Shown in pieces: positions 46,163 to 57,962 of a stretch of DNA of 64,000 nucleotides; positions within the stretch are counted from its first letter, which is position 1; each line of letters starts with the position of its first letter. This DNA comes from Endomychus coccineus (Eukaryota; Arthropoda; Insecta; Coleoptera; Endomychidae): the NCBI GenBank assembly GCA_958510875.1, contig OY294070.1, positions 13,569,631 through 13,633,630 of the forward strand. Reading direction: 5' to 3'. The notes under the pieces were generated by a model that saw only the letters and a program-made list of their open reading frames with translations, was not told the DNA's origin and made no database searches. The position numbers and the translations under genes were made by a program.

Positions 46163-46639
46163 TCTAGGGGAAGTAATGATTGCAAACACTCCAAATTTGA
46201 ACCGAAGCTTCCTCAAACATGGACAATAAAAGGGTCCAGCTCCCAAACCTTAGTCAGAAGTCTAAGGGGTTGAAAAAAATCAAAACTTCAAAACTGACCT
46301 AAAAAAAGGCCCAGAAACCAGTTTTTGGGATTTTTGGGATGGTTGCACCAAATATTTCTTGTAGAAATTCTGGAATATCATTACTCTTATCACAAGAAAC
46401 AACTTTTTCCACCTGCCCAACCTCTATCAAATTTTTACGAACCTCGCCTCATTTTTCCGTAGAATGACTCCATTAAATGTGAAGTGTGTTCCGGGAATAC
46501 GAGGGGAGCGTCAACATATTCTCGGTTGGACATAGATCCAGGTATTGTGACGGGTCAAATTATTGATAGCACACAAACAAATATCGAAGACTTCACACTA
46601 TGGATACAAGTACACACTTCAACACCATAAATAAGAAAT

Positions 46640-46720
46640 AAACATGATTATCCACTAAAAATATTGTTAAAGCACTGAGGAACTTTTAGCTACCAAGTAG
46701 CTATCATCAGAGTAAACTTA
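46640..46720 (-). repeat. PLE family B terminus, reversed
   Basis: The reverse complement contains GATAGCTACTTGGTAGCTAA and the TTTTTAGTGGATAA block shared with 10400-10500, 51015-51110 and 52566-52650. It directly precedes an RT relic on the plus strand. Confidence 0.65.
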
Positions 46721-46735
46721 ATTACAATACAAAAT

Positions 46736-47290
46736 GTGCATGTTCCAATACTATTTGAAATTAGTAGGAAGCTAAATCTGAATTCAATGTTTTATCCCTT
46801 ACACATTTCTATCCCTTTTAAACTACCTAGATATTTGTCATTGCGGTTTCAAGAGTTCAAGAAATTTAGCAGCTTCCAAGCCGCACCAAGTTTGTCTGTG
46901 AAAAATTCTTTGGAATTGAAAGACTTCAAACTTGAACCTGGTGATACTCTCGTTTTATTTGATGTTTTTTAACTATTTACAAATAGCCCAATCCCTGAGT
47001 CGATAAAGATTCTGAAGAAATATCTTTCAAATATTAATATCTCCGATAGAAACTGAATCCTTACATCTTTATGTGTGGAGCAAAATTATTTCACTTTTAA
47101 CAAAAATTACTATAAACAAAGAAGCGGATGTGCAATGGGCTATCCACTCTCTCCTTTTTAGCCAATATTTTCCTTAGCGAATTTGAAACCTCCTCAAATT
47201 CAAAATTGAATCAGTTTCCAAAGGTTTGGTATAGATATGTTGGCTACATTTTCGTGCTTACAAGTAAAGATTTTGATTAACATGGCTTTT
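46736..47290 (+). pseudogene. Penelope-like element family B reverse transcriptase
   Basis: The frame to 46972 contains SVKNSLELKDFKLEPGDTL and VLFDVF, RT motif A of PLEs, where the active-site Asp is kept. In later frames come IPESIKILKKYL, FNKNYYKQRSGCAMGYPLSP, ANIFLSEFE and WYRYVGYIFVL. The usual YVDD box has become YVGY, and a T-run at about 47156 is one base short, shifting the frame. PLE RT would copy the element and needs the missing C-terminal GIY-YIG nuclease. Dead copy. Confidence 0.8.
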
Positions 47291-49270
47291 TGAACATGCT
47301 TAATAGCCAGATTTTTTTTATGTAGGTACCATACTTGGTAGATATTTGTAGACGAGATTGTTAGCCGGGGAAGTCCCATTTTATCTACTTATTAAAACAC
47401 GAGATTCATAGTGGCTCAGTAGGTGAATAGTAAGCAGTTGTGATAGGGAAGTGTACATACAACATAAATACATTGTACTACTTACATATTTAAGGACTAC
47501 TGTTGCCAAACGAATTGCCATTTGATAAGGCATCTGATGAAATACTAGATCATACTGAGCCTACCGAATCAGTAATACTGACGAAGCTGAAATTTTTGAT
47601 CCAGAGATGGCAAAATGATTGTGACTTTGATGACATTCAAACTCTTAAAAAATTGTGTGAAAAAGCTATCATACTTTCCACTAAACAAACTTTTAGACTA
47701 AACAAGACTATTGGAGTTTTTTAACCGAAAATAATTGTGAGTTGTATGTATGTACATATAGGTAGACGTTCAAACAAACATAGAGAATGTTTTGCAATAT
47801 TATATAGATTATTGCAACTTTCGGGTATATTCGATTTTAAATTAGTTCATGTATATTAACATGAATGATTTTTCACGAGACACATGATAACATTGTCACA
47901 AAATTTGATGGAAGGTTCAATGGGAGGTGGCGCCACTGTCGTGAATAAACGGGGTGAATGAATCGTTGGCGCAAATCGTAAGGGGGTATCAGAAGAAATG
48001 ACGTCTGATTTCAAATTATCTTTAATTCGATTTAGTCGGAAAACGTTACAGAGAGAAGCTGAAAATCTAATAATAAACTATCTCAAGAGTTGCAATTAAT
48101 GAAGTAATACCGGAATATTTCAATATAAATTCCACTCGATTATTTGTCACGCTTCGAAAATTATTCAAGATTTCGATTAAGCAACACGCTTTGAATCTAT
48201 CAAGAGTGTATATTTTAACATCGGTTTTGTTTCTAAACAAATATACTTAAAGTTTCGGGTACGTACAATTCGTCGATAGAGACGTCGAATTGATTAATTA
48301 GTCGTGAGATTCATCAAAGTTATTAGTAAATAACGGATAATTTCGTGTTGCTCTTCATGGAGTGACGTAATATCCGTTCGAAACATCGGAATTTAGACAG
48401 TTATTTATTAACTATACAGGTTGTCCGGAAGTAACTTCAGGATCTAATTCTTCGGATGATTTTCAGAAAAAATAAAGCAAGAGTAGAAAAATGCGTTCCC
48501 CACAAAGAGGAATCCTGGAAATCGATTTAAGTTTGATATGAAATTATGAAATTCAACAATATTAATTTTTATTAGGAATGTCTAAAAGTAGAAAATACCT
48601 TTTCCTTATTTGATTTTTCCATAATTTTACATACAAAATCATTTCTTGACAAATTAAGTCATCTTCTTTTGTTTCGATTGGACGCACCATTTATCTGATT
48701 TGAATCCATCCTTAGCGCTGAAACATTGATTCTTTTTTCAGGATTGCGATAATTTTTTGATATAAAATTCAGGGTATGGCATGATTATTAATAAATGCTA
48801 TTTTTGGACAGTATTAAGCAAACTGGATGTTAATCATAGGCTTGTATTCTTATTTTGGTCATTTTACTTGATGATTCTTTAATATGACTCCCTAGGTAAA
48901 TTTACACTAGAAAGGTCATCCTTGTGATTTGCAGTAAGACTCAACGTGAGATGTAGAAACGGGTCTAAAAGATTCGATTTATATGTTCTTTATGTGTTGT
49001 TTTTAATAGTTTAATGTGTTCTCCTAGGATTGAGTGACATATTTCTATAATGCCATTCGATTCAGGATGATTGGAGGTTGAGAAGTGAATTTTGATTTCA
49101 GGAGTTTCTTATAATTCTTTAACTATATGATTATATGATTCCATCCCTTGGTCGGAATTGAGGTTGGAGTTCCATAATAAGAAAAGTGATGTAGTATTCC
49201 ATTTGAGATGTCTGCTGCATTTTTTGATATCACTTCTATAGGTCGCCCTGACGAAGGACGTTCAGTTCGT
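47291..49270. other. Non-coding; unassigned frame at 47503-47724; mariner-type end at 48413
   Basis: The 47503-47724 frame encodes a helical, charged stretch (PTESVILTKLKFLIQRW) that I cannot assign; it lacks an ATG start. TATACAGGTTGTCCGGAAG at 48413 resembles a mariner-type terminus. The rest is AT-rich intron-like sequence. Confidence 0.4.
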
Positions 49271-49279
49271 TTTTGGAAG

Positions 49280-49560
49280 AAACAAAAGTGCACCAAATTT
49301 GAAGTCCAAGGTTATACCAATACAGAAATGGCTGATATGTATTTCTATTACGGGAAAGTTTTATAGACAATGCAGCTGAAGAGAGTGTATCAAAAGAGCT
49401 TAGCATTCCGCCGTGCCAAAAAAACTCCACGCGTTTGCATAAAAGATTGAGTGAAACTGGAACTTTGAAAAACAGGTAAAATGATTGGGGGAGACCACGT
49501 TCCAATAGCACTTCGAGAGTGGGAGAGATAATTCTCGGCAGAAGCCTCCCCTACTGCGCC
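49280..49560 (+). pseudogene. Mariner-type DUF4817 domain relic
   Basis: Pieces read EMADMYFYYGKV and then RLHKRLSETGTLKNR and GRPRSNST. This is the helix-turn-helix DUF4817 domain found at the N-terminus of many insect mariner-like proteins. It has stops, and it belongs to a different copy from the neighbouring DD41D element. Confidence 0.65.
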
Positions 49561-49670
49561 CACGCTATCAAATTAAAAATGGATTAAGGTTGTTTTGAAG
49601 ATGACCGGAAAGAAAATAATTCCAATTGAGTTTTCGAAGAAAAAGGATAAATGGAGAAAATTAGATTATA

Positions 49671-50883
49671 CTGGGTTCTCCTAATAGACTACCCATTTTA
49701 TATTATTAATAAATTCCCTATGAGATAACTAAATAGGTGGTTCTCTGTGGGATTATCATCCGGCGTCAGTTTAATAACAACAATAGGGGTCACGCGCCAA
49801 ATCGTAAAACTGTTAAGTTATGGGTTCGTCATTGGCGTGAAAATGGTTCTGTACAAAATTTGAAGGAGCCTGGACGTCGAAGAACAGTTCGTACACCAGA
49901 AAATATTGAACGAGTTAGAATTGCGTTTACGAGAAGTCCTAAAAGTCTGCTATTTGACAAACCCTTATCCTAGGAATATCGAAGGGAAGCTTAGATCGAA
50001 TTCTTCAAAGGGATTTAAAATTTCATTCCTAAAAATACCAAATGGCACAGCACCTTAGCAATCAAGATAAAGAAGCAAGGTTATCATTTTGTCAAGAATT
50101 TTTGGATTTACATCAAGGAGCAATTCACAGTCTCCTAATGACCGACGAAGCAAATTTTTATTTGAACGGCATGATCAATAAACAGAATTTTAGATACTGG
50201 TCAAATGAACATCCTCGTGAAATCTTTACACAGAACCTCCATAATTCAAAAGTTGTTGTGTAGTGTGGAGTAAGATCTTTTGGTATTATTGGCCCTTATT
50301 TTTTTGATGATGAAAATGACCGCGCTATAACAGTAACATACGAGCGCTACGTTAATATGCTAGAGACATTTCTCATTCCAGAATTAAATAGACGAGGATT
50401 ACTAAACAATGCCTTACTATTCCAACAAGATGGGGCAACAGCTCATACCGCCAGAAACTCAATGAGGGTCCTGCGAGAAATGTCTAATGGCCGACTCATT
50501 TTTCGATTCGGAGATTTGCCTTGGCCTTCGAGGTCCCCCGACTTAACGTCACCCGATTTTTTCCTGTGAGGATATTTAAAAGCCAAAGAGTTTGCGAGTC
50601 GTCCAGGTACAATCGAGGAACTCAAAGTCAAAATTCGTGAAGAAGTTGAAGGAATAGACGAAGGTTTGCTACGCCGTGTAATGAACTACTTTTTATCTAA
50701 TATTGAAAAATGTGTTGAAGTTGGTGGAGGTCATTTAGAAGACGTGATTTTTAAAAGTTAGAATTAAATTAACTAAATCTTTATAAGAGTTAGCTGTAAT
50801 TTAGTAAAATAAAAAGTTTGTTTTGTCAACTAAAAAAAGTTAATTCAAATATTAAAATGGGTAGTCTATTATGGGGAATCCTG
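49671..50883 (+). mobile_element. Mariner-family DD41D transposon with intact ends
   Basis: Inverted termini of about 31 bp are well matched: CTGGGTTCTCC and TAATAGACTACCCATTTTA at the left, CAGGATTCCCC and the same core reversed at the right. TA duplications at 49669-49670 and 50884-50885 flank the 1213-bp element. One transposase relic fills it. Confidence 0.9.
49737..50761 (+). pseudogene. Mariner transposase, DD41D type
   Basis: The N-terminal HTH region reads TVKLWVRHWRENGSVQN and GRRRTVRTPE. A frameshift falls between about 49965 and 50040. From MAQHLSNQ (50042) one frame runs to the natural stop at 50759-50761, broken only by two Trp codons turned to stops (TAG 50261-50263, TGA 50567-50569). 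Catalytic residues are intact: Asp in MTDEANFY (50144), Asp in QQDGATAH (50429) and Asp in SPDFF (50555), with 41 residues between the last two. This DD41D spacing fits the rosa-like mariner group. The enzyme would move the element into TA sites; three lesions make this copy inactive but young. Confidence 0.88.
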
Positions 50884-50885
50884 TA

Positions 50886-51955
50886 TAATGAATGGACACG
50901 GCACGATTCATCAGGTTATTTGATATCAGATATTCGAAGAACATCGTGTGAGCCAGCAGTGGAATGTTGGGAGAGGAGATAGGCATTCGTATTTTTCTTG
51001 AAAGTTTGGAGATTTGGTTCATCTGATGGTGGATACTTGGTAGCTGAAAGATCCTTAGTAGTTCAATAATATTTCTAGTGGATAAGGGTGATTATTTCGT
51101 TGTGAACTCTTTTAGTGTATTTGTTTGATTCCCAATGTTAGGTAATTTAAACACTAGATGGCCCATGTCTTCATTTAAAAAAGTTAATCATGACTTCCAG
51201 TGGAAATATGATAATTAATACTATAATATAGAAAGAGAGGTCTGAATGTCCTGCTGATAAATGCCTGAACATGATACTTCCTTTCCTATCTTCTTATCTC
51301 TCTACAGAGGAAAGGGAAAATTGACTCACTTAGTTAATTAGAAAATGTAATTACTAATAAAGCTATTGGTTTCTTTAAGCTGGATTGCCTTTCGAAAACT
51401 TTTCAGTAATTACACAGTGAGAGATGGATAATTTGGCGTTTGAAAAAATCATCGACATAAAAATCCGGTTGGTGGTTCGGCGACGGTGTTTATTTTCAGC
51501 GTCCTTTTTGTCGTTAAAACGGGATTACGTTTCAACCGAATCACTTGAGAACTTCGCCACACAGCCAATCGCGTTTAATTTATTTGAAATAAAGTGAACT
51601 TTTCGTAATTTTATCCGCTCATCGTTTCGCGACACAACAACACAGATTCGGAGGAGAAATCAAGGGAAACTTATATATTTCTCACGAAAATTGCTACTTT
51701 ACTTTCTTTCATACCATCAGTGGAAAGAAGTATGACGGCAACAACAATCGAAATCGAGTTGATTTTTAGGATCCACGAATCGAAAGTTTTTAAAATAGGT
51801 CTGCGTGTGTTATTTCAAACTAAGTTTTTCTCTGTTGGTTATACCATGAAATGTTTTGTCTTCCGTAGTGCTGAATATTTCATCCAAAACTTGTTGTAGT
51901 TTATAAAAAATAACCATTAAAAGTTTCAAGAAGAAATCCAGAACCCTGGGAATTC
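50886..51955. other. Non-coding: PLE family B terminus (51015-51110) and unique block (51400-51720)
   Basis: 51015-51110 repeats the family B terminal unit in plus orientation. 51450-51700 is unique and CpG-containing (GGTTCGGCGACGGTG, CATCGTTTCGCGACAC) without a frame, a candidate regulatory block. Confidence 0.45.
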
Positions 51956-51959
51956 TTCG

Positions 51960-52565
51960 TTCTCTTACTTTTCTTTGTCGTTGTCGTGATCATAATTTAA
52001 TTCCCCATTCCCTTGAACTGTCCCATGCCATAAATTCACATTCATCCAAAAACAAATTTAAACGCGCTAGTTTAGCTTTGATTCGGGAACGAATTAAGTG
52101 TACTAGACGCGAGAATAATTCCATCAATATAACCTCCTCAGGACTTCACCTTGAACTTTCAAATAACCTTCCAGCATCAGCTTGGTTGATTCTCGACCGA
52201 ACTACTCATGATCAAGCCGATCAAATCCGTACCCTCAATTCCAAACGTCATATTCAAAAATTCAATAAGTTTCTTGTCTTCCCACGCCCTCAGGGTCAAC
52301 CTTCCAGATCAACCCCTCCTGTAAAAACTGTGGTTAATCTATCTTCACATACCCATTCCGAAGCAGAACAATGAGTTCTATCTAAAGGTCCTAATACCGT
52401 TTTCTCCCCCAAAAATATTCCCACGAAATCCATAATTTCTGCTGTAGAAGCATCCCTACATAAGGTTCTTCATCTCGCAGCAGATGAAATTCGTTTCGAA
52501 ACTGCTAAAATTCTCCGTCATTCCAACATTCCTAAATCAAATTGCCCTAAACCTTTAATCCAATG
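51960..52565 (+). pseudogene. Penelope-like element N-terminal region
   Basis: From about 51960 the translation is largely continuous: RSLTFLCRCRDHN, HLELSNNLPASAWLILDRTT, then VVNLSSHTHSEAEQ with a stop at 52372-52374. It continues in frame as VLSKGPNTVFSPKNIPTKSI and EIRFETAKILRHSNIP. The NLSS...LSKGxNF-like P..IPT pattern is the conserved N-terminal segment of PLE proteins, upstream of the RT. The copy is cut off at 52565, where a family B terminus begins, so RT and nuclease are missing. Relatively few lesions. Confidence 0.7.
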
Positions 52566-52650
52566 ATGATGGCTAGTTGGTAGCTGATAAATGTCCTCAA
52601 TACTTTAAGAGTATTTTTAGTGGATAAGGCTGAATATTTCTTATTTATAG
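52566..52650 (+). repeat. PLE family B terminus
   Basis: GATGATGGCTAGTTGGTAGC followed by AGTATTTTTAGTGGATAAGG, as at 10400 and 51015. It abuts the truncated PLE frame. Confidence 0.65.
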
Positions 52651-53085
52651 CCGTATTGAACAGTCTAAATATCTGACAGATAGCAGAGGACATCGACTGG
52701 ATATCCTACATGTAATTGGATGCTTATAACAGGTGAAGTAAGATGCAGTTTCTCAACAAAAAAAAACTATTGTTTTGTCATGATGTGTTGAAAATACTGT
52801 ATGTAAATAAAAATAAGTGCAACATAATAAACCTCGAGCGAAAATGAACTCGATTTATTCTCACGAAGGGCTCGCGAGTACCTAGATGCAAGGAGGGTGG
52901 TTAAATATTGAAACCATGATTAGATTCTTCCATTTCCCGCTCGCATACATAAGAATCATTATTACTTTGTATCAGCAGCGTTATACTGATATCATAAAAC
53001 AGTGTCTGAGTTTGAATTAAAAATCAAAATATATTGCCCTACGTATAGCCCTCTGCCGGTTTTAATAAGCTGACAATACAGAGGC
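52651..53085. other. Non-coding sequence
   Basis: Nothing recognised. Confidence 0.45.
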
Positions 53086-54110
53086 GTGCTCGATAACAGC
53101 TTTACGATCGTCATCGATGGAGGATTTTCTCTCTTTAATATGAAACTTCTTGTAGCATTGGATATTTCCAAAGCATTTGACCGAGTCTGGCATCAAAGCC
53201 TTCTTGGGAAACATCCGTCATATGGTTTGCAGCCCACTATCGAGTTTTCACTCCATGCGGTGTTTGAAGGAGTATCCTTCGATACAATTGTTACCAACGC
53301 TGGTGTTCCACAGGTATCTGCCTTGGCACCAAGTTTGTTTCTGCTCCATATAAATGATCTGCTGGAAGTGGCCAACTGTCCCGTCCTCAGCTTTACATAA
53401 GATGGTACACTCCATACTGCTTTCTCATCTAGAGCCTCTATACTATCCAATGAAGCCAAAGGAGCGAGACAGAAACAGGTTGACGCAATTAATGTAGATC
53501 TGGCAATGATTTTGAAATGGGGATCTGATAATGTAGTAGAGTTTAATGCAACCAAAACTCAAGCTTGCGTCTTCTCCAACAAGGCGGATCCCACAATTTC
53601 TAATCCTATGGAGCAGCACACTCATGGGAACCACGTGAGGCCCATTGCGAAAACAGCTTCTCAAAAACTTGATTTTCTATTCCGTCTCAAGGGCTACTTC
53701 ACATCCCAGCAGCTCCTCATAATCTACAAAGCACAAAATCGACCTGTCCTGTTCCACTCTCAAACATACGCTGAAGGTCTTGGATTTTAACCAGAAGAAC
53801 TATTGGTTTCATTGATGATATTACACTTGAGTTCGTTGACCTCTCCCTTTTCTATAGATATTTCCATGGTCGTGCTTCATCAGTAATCTCGTCTGTTGTT
53901 CCAGCACAAGAGATTCGAGATAGGGGAACTAGACGAGCTCAAACTAGTCATCCCTTCATTGTCAAACTCGACACTTTTCGAACTTCTTCTTACCAGACAT
54001 TATTTTTCTATCGAACAGCCAACTTGTGAAACTCTTTACCTAGTGAGGTATTTTCCTATGACTATAACGTCCAAACCTCGAAGAAAATTCTAACATTCTT
54101 CCAACATTCC
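53086..54110 (+). pseudogene. Jockey-like LINE reverse transcriptase and C-terminal region
   Basis: RT motif A LVALDISKAFDRVWHQ (about 53145-53195), motif B NAGVPQ..ALAPSLFLLHIND, and motif C decayed to LSFT-stop-DGT at 53398-53400. Then come AMILKWGSDNVVEFNATKTQ, DHVR-like HVRPIAKTASQKLDFLF and SQQLLIIYKAQ, a deletion, and the C-terminal piece to about 54110 (RFEIGELDELKL, PTCETLYLVRYFP). Same family as 20363-21050 and 29470-30015, and the longest copy here. Several frameshifts and stops. Confidence 0.82.
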
Positions 54111-54174
54111 CTCTCGTGATGGAAACGTCCAATAAAACATCTTCCTGTCTGACCTATAGATATATGACAAAGCC

Positions 54175-54250
54175 GAATAATATAATAATGATTATTGACC
54201 CAGGTATGAATTACATGTGAATTCTTGGGAAATAGGTCACTGTCTGATCT
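54175..54250 (+). repeat. PLE family A terminus fragment
   Basis: CCAGGTATGAATTACAT then AATTC(T)TGGGAAATAGGTCAC matches, reversed, 27962-28030 and the 61.8 kb terminus. Confidence 0.6.
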
Positions 54251-55552
54251 GAATAAATGACAAAGCAGTAATCACAGCTCAGCTTATAAACTCCTAACTT
54301 TACCAAATAATTTCCAATTATTGACAAACGTAAAACATTACAGGTTCTCCTCTAGTATAGTCAAAGTATAAAAAAGGACCTTATACTCACACCAAATCTG
54401 TTAATTTTGCAGGCCAATGCAATATATTCTAGTATATAGTAGCCTCGACATGTTTTGGCGCATCGAACTCCTAAATCGCCAAACTACAGACAGAATTGCA
54501 GTCATCAGTCAATTTGGAGGATTACCTTCAGATATGGAAACATATCAACAGAACTAAGAGTTTGGTATTCTTTGTGGTTTGTTTGAATTTCCGTTGCGGT
54601 TAGATTTCAACAGCCTTCAGTTATTTTGATAACGTATTACGTATTGGGAATATAATTTGATAAGTACCCATTCCATGTGATAAAAGTATTCTTCATATCT
54701 AGCTAAGCCTTTGATTTACATACACGATTATTGAACATAGTGCCGATATTGACGTACTCTAGCACTCCATTGTTTTTGAAAGGAAGTACGCTTCAGTGAT
54801 TTGAAAAACTTGTATCGTAAGTGGCAAAATACACTGTCTCAGTATACTTCTTTCAATGATTATATACGACAGAGTAAAATATAATTTTCCCACACTATTT
54901 TAAATTACAGCTTTAAAAAGAAGAAAGCACCGTCGAGTGCGTCAGTAACGCCACGCCACTGGTCGTATAGACGCCCCGGCGGTGGATGAAGCGATGCTAT
55001 TGTTTTTATAATAACATTGAGATATTACTCTATGCGGTATAGAAAGATGGCTATGAACATATTTCACGTAATAAGAAGGCTGGGGCGCGAAAAATTGAAC
55101 ATCTTGAATAATAAGATGGCCGTGGAATGCTGAATACGTAACAGTTGAATAACGCAATCTTATTATTACTCACTGCTTTTTTATGTTCGTATGTCGTTCG
55201 ATGTCGTAAATATAACGTTTTGAATTTCTTTATTATACGTTTCATTGTTTTATTTAGATGCTGAAAACCGTATATTATGAATACCTATTATAATACGAGG
55301 AATTCAGGTGCTATTTGAGAAATCAACTTGACAAGTTAGATAACATCTTAAACTTATTCTGTGTATGTATGGGTGATTGATATGGCTACCTTACCATAGT
55401 TTCGTTTTATCATTTTCATATTAAGATACAGTGGGTTTTCTCTATTCACATTGAAATTTAACTTTTCGGTTGTTTCTTTGACGCAATATTCAAGAAAACC
55501 AGCATTTCAGATAACTTCTTTCATTTTTGAGTTCAATGAATTTCAGGCATAT

Positions 55553-55556
<4 letters not shown>
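54251..55556. other. Non-coding sequence
   Basis: No gene. 54920-55010 is CpG-containing and unique. Otherwise AT-rich. Confidence 0.45.
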
Positions 55557-55609
<53 letters not shown>

Positions 55610-55620
55610 CTCTTTCTCTC
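55557..55620. repeat. (TC)n microsatellite
   Basis: About 24 perfect TC dinucleotides (55557-55605), then an imperfect tail. Ser-Leu repeat frames through it are artefacts. Confidence 0.95.
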
Positions 55621-56744
55621 AGAAGTCTTCAGAACTCGGGAGAACTTGGTTTGCAGACCAACATATTTTCTTGGTGACAATATCAGAAAAAAGTCAAAGA
55701 AAAGGCATTATTTCTCTAAACCAAGATATTTGACAATAATGGTTACTGAAAAAAACATAGAATTTTTATTTTCCTTGGCTCACCAAGTAAAATGATACAT
55801 ATGTGGCCTGTTGGTAATAAATGAAAATAATAGTAATATCAGAAGTGGATCCCCATTAAGGTTAAATCCATATTGAAAGCGAACAAATGGGAATGTCCAT
55901 TAAACAATTGCATCCGCCATTAACATGAGATAATAAAGTTAATAGTTAAAACCTCGATCGAAAATTGGATAGTCTCGGAGAAATAAAACTATCGGAACTT
56001 CCACAGTGCACCAGATCTGCGTTTATTCCATTACGACGACTTTCCTTTAATACAAAACGAAGTTATGGCATTCTCTCTTGCTGGCGCAAATATCGAGTAG
56101 GCGAGCGACTGAGAAACAAAGTAGCATCGCAAAAGTAACGCGCTGCCTCGTACGGCATCTGACTGGAGTAATTCTATCTGTTAATTTTATTAATCCCCGC
56201 CAGAGTCGCTGTGTGTATGTGTCGTCTCTTGTTTTTGATTTACATGGTACACTGCGTCTCGCTCTAACTTCCAGTAAATCGCGGGCCCGAAGGGAAGTTT
56301 TGTATCCCGTCCGTTCATAAGCTTCTCAGATCCTAGAGAGAGAAACAGCCGGGTGTATCAAAAGGAATGGGTTTCAGAAGCTTTGGAAAGTACTGCACTG
56401 GATGATTTATGTATGAGTAATATTATCATTCGGATGATGAGAGTGGAAAAAGTGATCGTATCCGATGGATTTGGTTGAAAATGGTTCAATATTCATTTTT
56501 CTACACTGTTTCCACTGACTCAAATTAGGGTTGATTTGTGTTTGGTCATTCATTGTTTAACTCTCAGAGTTTTGTGCAACGTAACAGTTCCAATGGCTCT
56601 TTCATAGGAGATCACAAACCTCTAGGGAACAATATTTTATTTCTTTTCTCTATATATCAACTAACTGAAAGGAAAACCTATTATGTTTGTGTAAGCTATA
56701 GGTTATAGGCATCAAGAAAGAACTCATCATAATCATCCTCATTT
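55621..56744. other. Non-coding; unique CpG block at 56000-56330
   Basis: 56080-56320 contains CGAGTAGGCGAGCGAC, CGGGCCCGAAGGG and other CpG words; an 80-codon frame in it matches nothing. Candidate regulatory block. Confidence 0.35.
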
Positions 56745-57290
56745 CAGGGCAGGGGTAGACCCCTTGAGGCATGTGATCCGGCGAATTGGGCTCATTGTGC
56801 GCTCGGCAATCAGTATCCTCTTATATTCTAGCAAGTTTGTGGACCGCCAGAAACCCAGAATATTTCTAACGCTGATTTCCGCAAGTCCCTCCGGAAGTAG
56901 CTTTGCTTCGCCGAAGTAGATACCTGAGGGATGCCAAAGCTGGGAATTCCAACAGGATGTGAGGAGCAGTTTCTTCCACCTCTCGACATTTTCAACACAA
57001 GGGGTCGTCTACAATGCCGTTAAAATGTAGGTGACCCGGAAGGATTCCTGTAACTTTCCTAAGGTCCCTCCCCCCCTCTCAACTAGTCTGTGCCCTAGGA
57101 CCTAGGACCCACATACTTGAACTATGTTAGCCCTGACGAAAATCGACAAGTGATATTCTGCACCCGTTGACAAACTTCGATGCGACTTTAGGGGATTTAA
57201 GAGGAAAAAAAATTAAGTCCGGTTCAAAGAAGTTTGGCAAGTTTCCAGCTTGAGTTTGTCTGTTCTGCCCATCTGGTGTCGCTCCTGCTG
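56745..57290 (-). pseudogene. I/R1-type LINE ORF2 3' end and tail
   Basis: Minus-strand translation gives VTGILPGHLHFNGIVDDPLC, then KCREVEETAPHILLEFPALA and SLRYLL, the Cys/His segment that closes RNase H-bearing LINE ORF2. The tail (reversed CCAGAAACCCAGAATATTTC and GGGCTCATTGTGCGC) is the same as at 14280-14590 and 41430-41580. The copy is truncated at 57290, and the RT is missing. Confidence 0.75.
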
Positions 57291-57962
57291 GGAAAACGTG
57301 ATCACGGAAAATCTATGAAAAATGTAGACTAGGTGCTCTGACGTGGGGTTGTTTAAACATGTCATGTACTCTATACAGGGTGATAGCTTTTAGGGAGACC
57401 AAAAGTCATAAAAACTGGAATAAAAAATCCTGATCCGCATTTATAAAAAAGATGGTTTCAAAAAGACGAAACAGTCATTTGTTTTAGAATGTCTTTTTCA
57501 AATGACGACAGAAAAAAAAATAATGGTATTATGAAATTTCGATTTTTCCGAATATCTCCGAAAGTATTTGACATCCTTCATTTCCTAATACGACATTTTA
57601 TTAAGCATCAAATTGAGCAAATTTGCCATGATTTAACATAGTGATGAGGCTTGAATTTTAGCCACCCGTACTTAGAGGCATCTGGATCCATGTATCAAGC
57701 TTTATAGGTGGAAGATTGCATCACGAAAGCTCTTGGGAAGAGAATGTTAGATTATCAATACGATGACCAATTTTTTTTCTGGTACACCATTTATATTAAT
57801 TCTCAAAATGTTTTAGGCACTATTATTGAGTCACCCTTTCAGATGCAAACGTTGGCAGTTGAGAAACTAGACATATCATTACCAATAGATACAACAGATG
57901 TAACTTTCACGGCCAAAGTAACATTATCTAAAAGTTGCGAACATATTGAGCCGGTAATGTGA
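57291..57962 (+). other. Mariner-type terminus and unidentified 85-codon frame
   Basis: CTATACAGGGTGATAGC at 57371 is a mariner-type end. The frame to 57962 (from 57708, possibly from further upstream) encodes KALGKRMLDYQYDDQFFFWY and LDISLPIDTTDVTFTAKVTL. It looks protein-like but I recognise no family. It could be coding sequence of an unknown mobile element or chance. Confidence 0.3.

Larger units (their letters stand above)
42515..46468. mobile_element. Large palindromic (fold-back) element carrying histone H2A sequence
   Basis: The outer arms 42515-42822 and 46163-46468 are reverse complements with few differences. Next inside lie AT microsatellites, then inner arms 44158-44707 and 45513-46062 (550 bp each, differing at scattered sites). 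The centre (44708-45512) carries an H2A gene fragment. On the left only, about 1.25 kb of PLE-type sequence sits between microsatellite and inner arm. On the right about 50 bp of the arm's outer edge is missing. Ends are GTCATT...AATGAC. A clear target duplication was not found, and no transposase is encoded. It may be a fold-back/long-TIR non-autonomous element or an inverted duplication made by aberrant repair. Confidence 0.75.

Noticed and set aside
55451..55795. 114-codon frame with a Ser-Leu repeat
   Set aside because: It reads through the (TC)n microsatellite; flanks show no domain or splice context.
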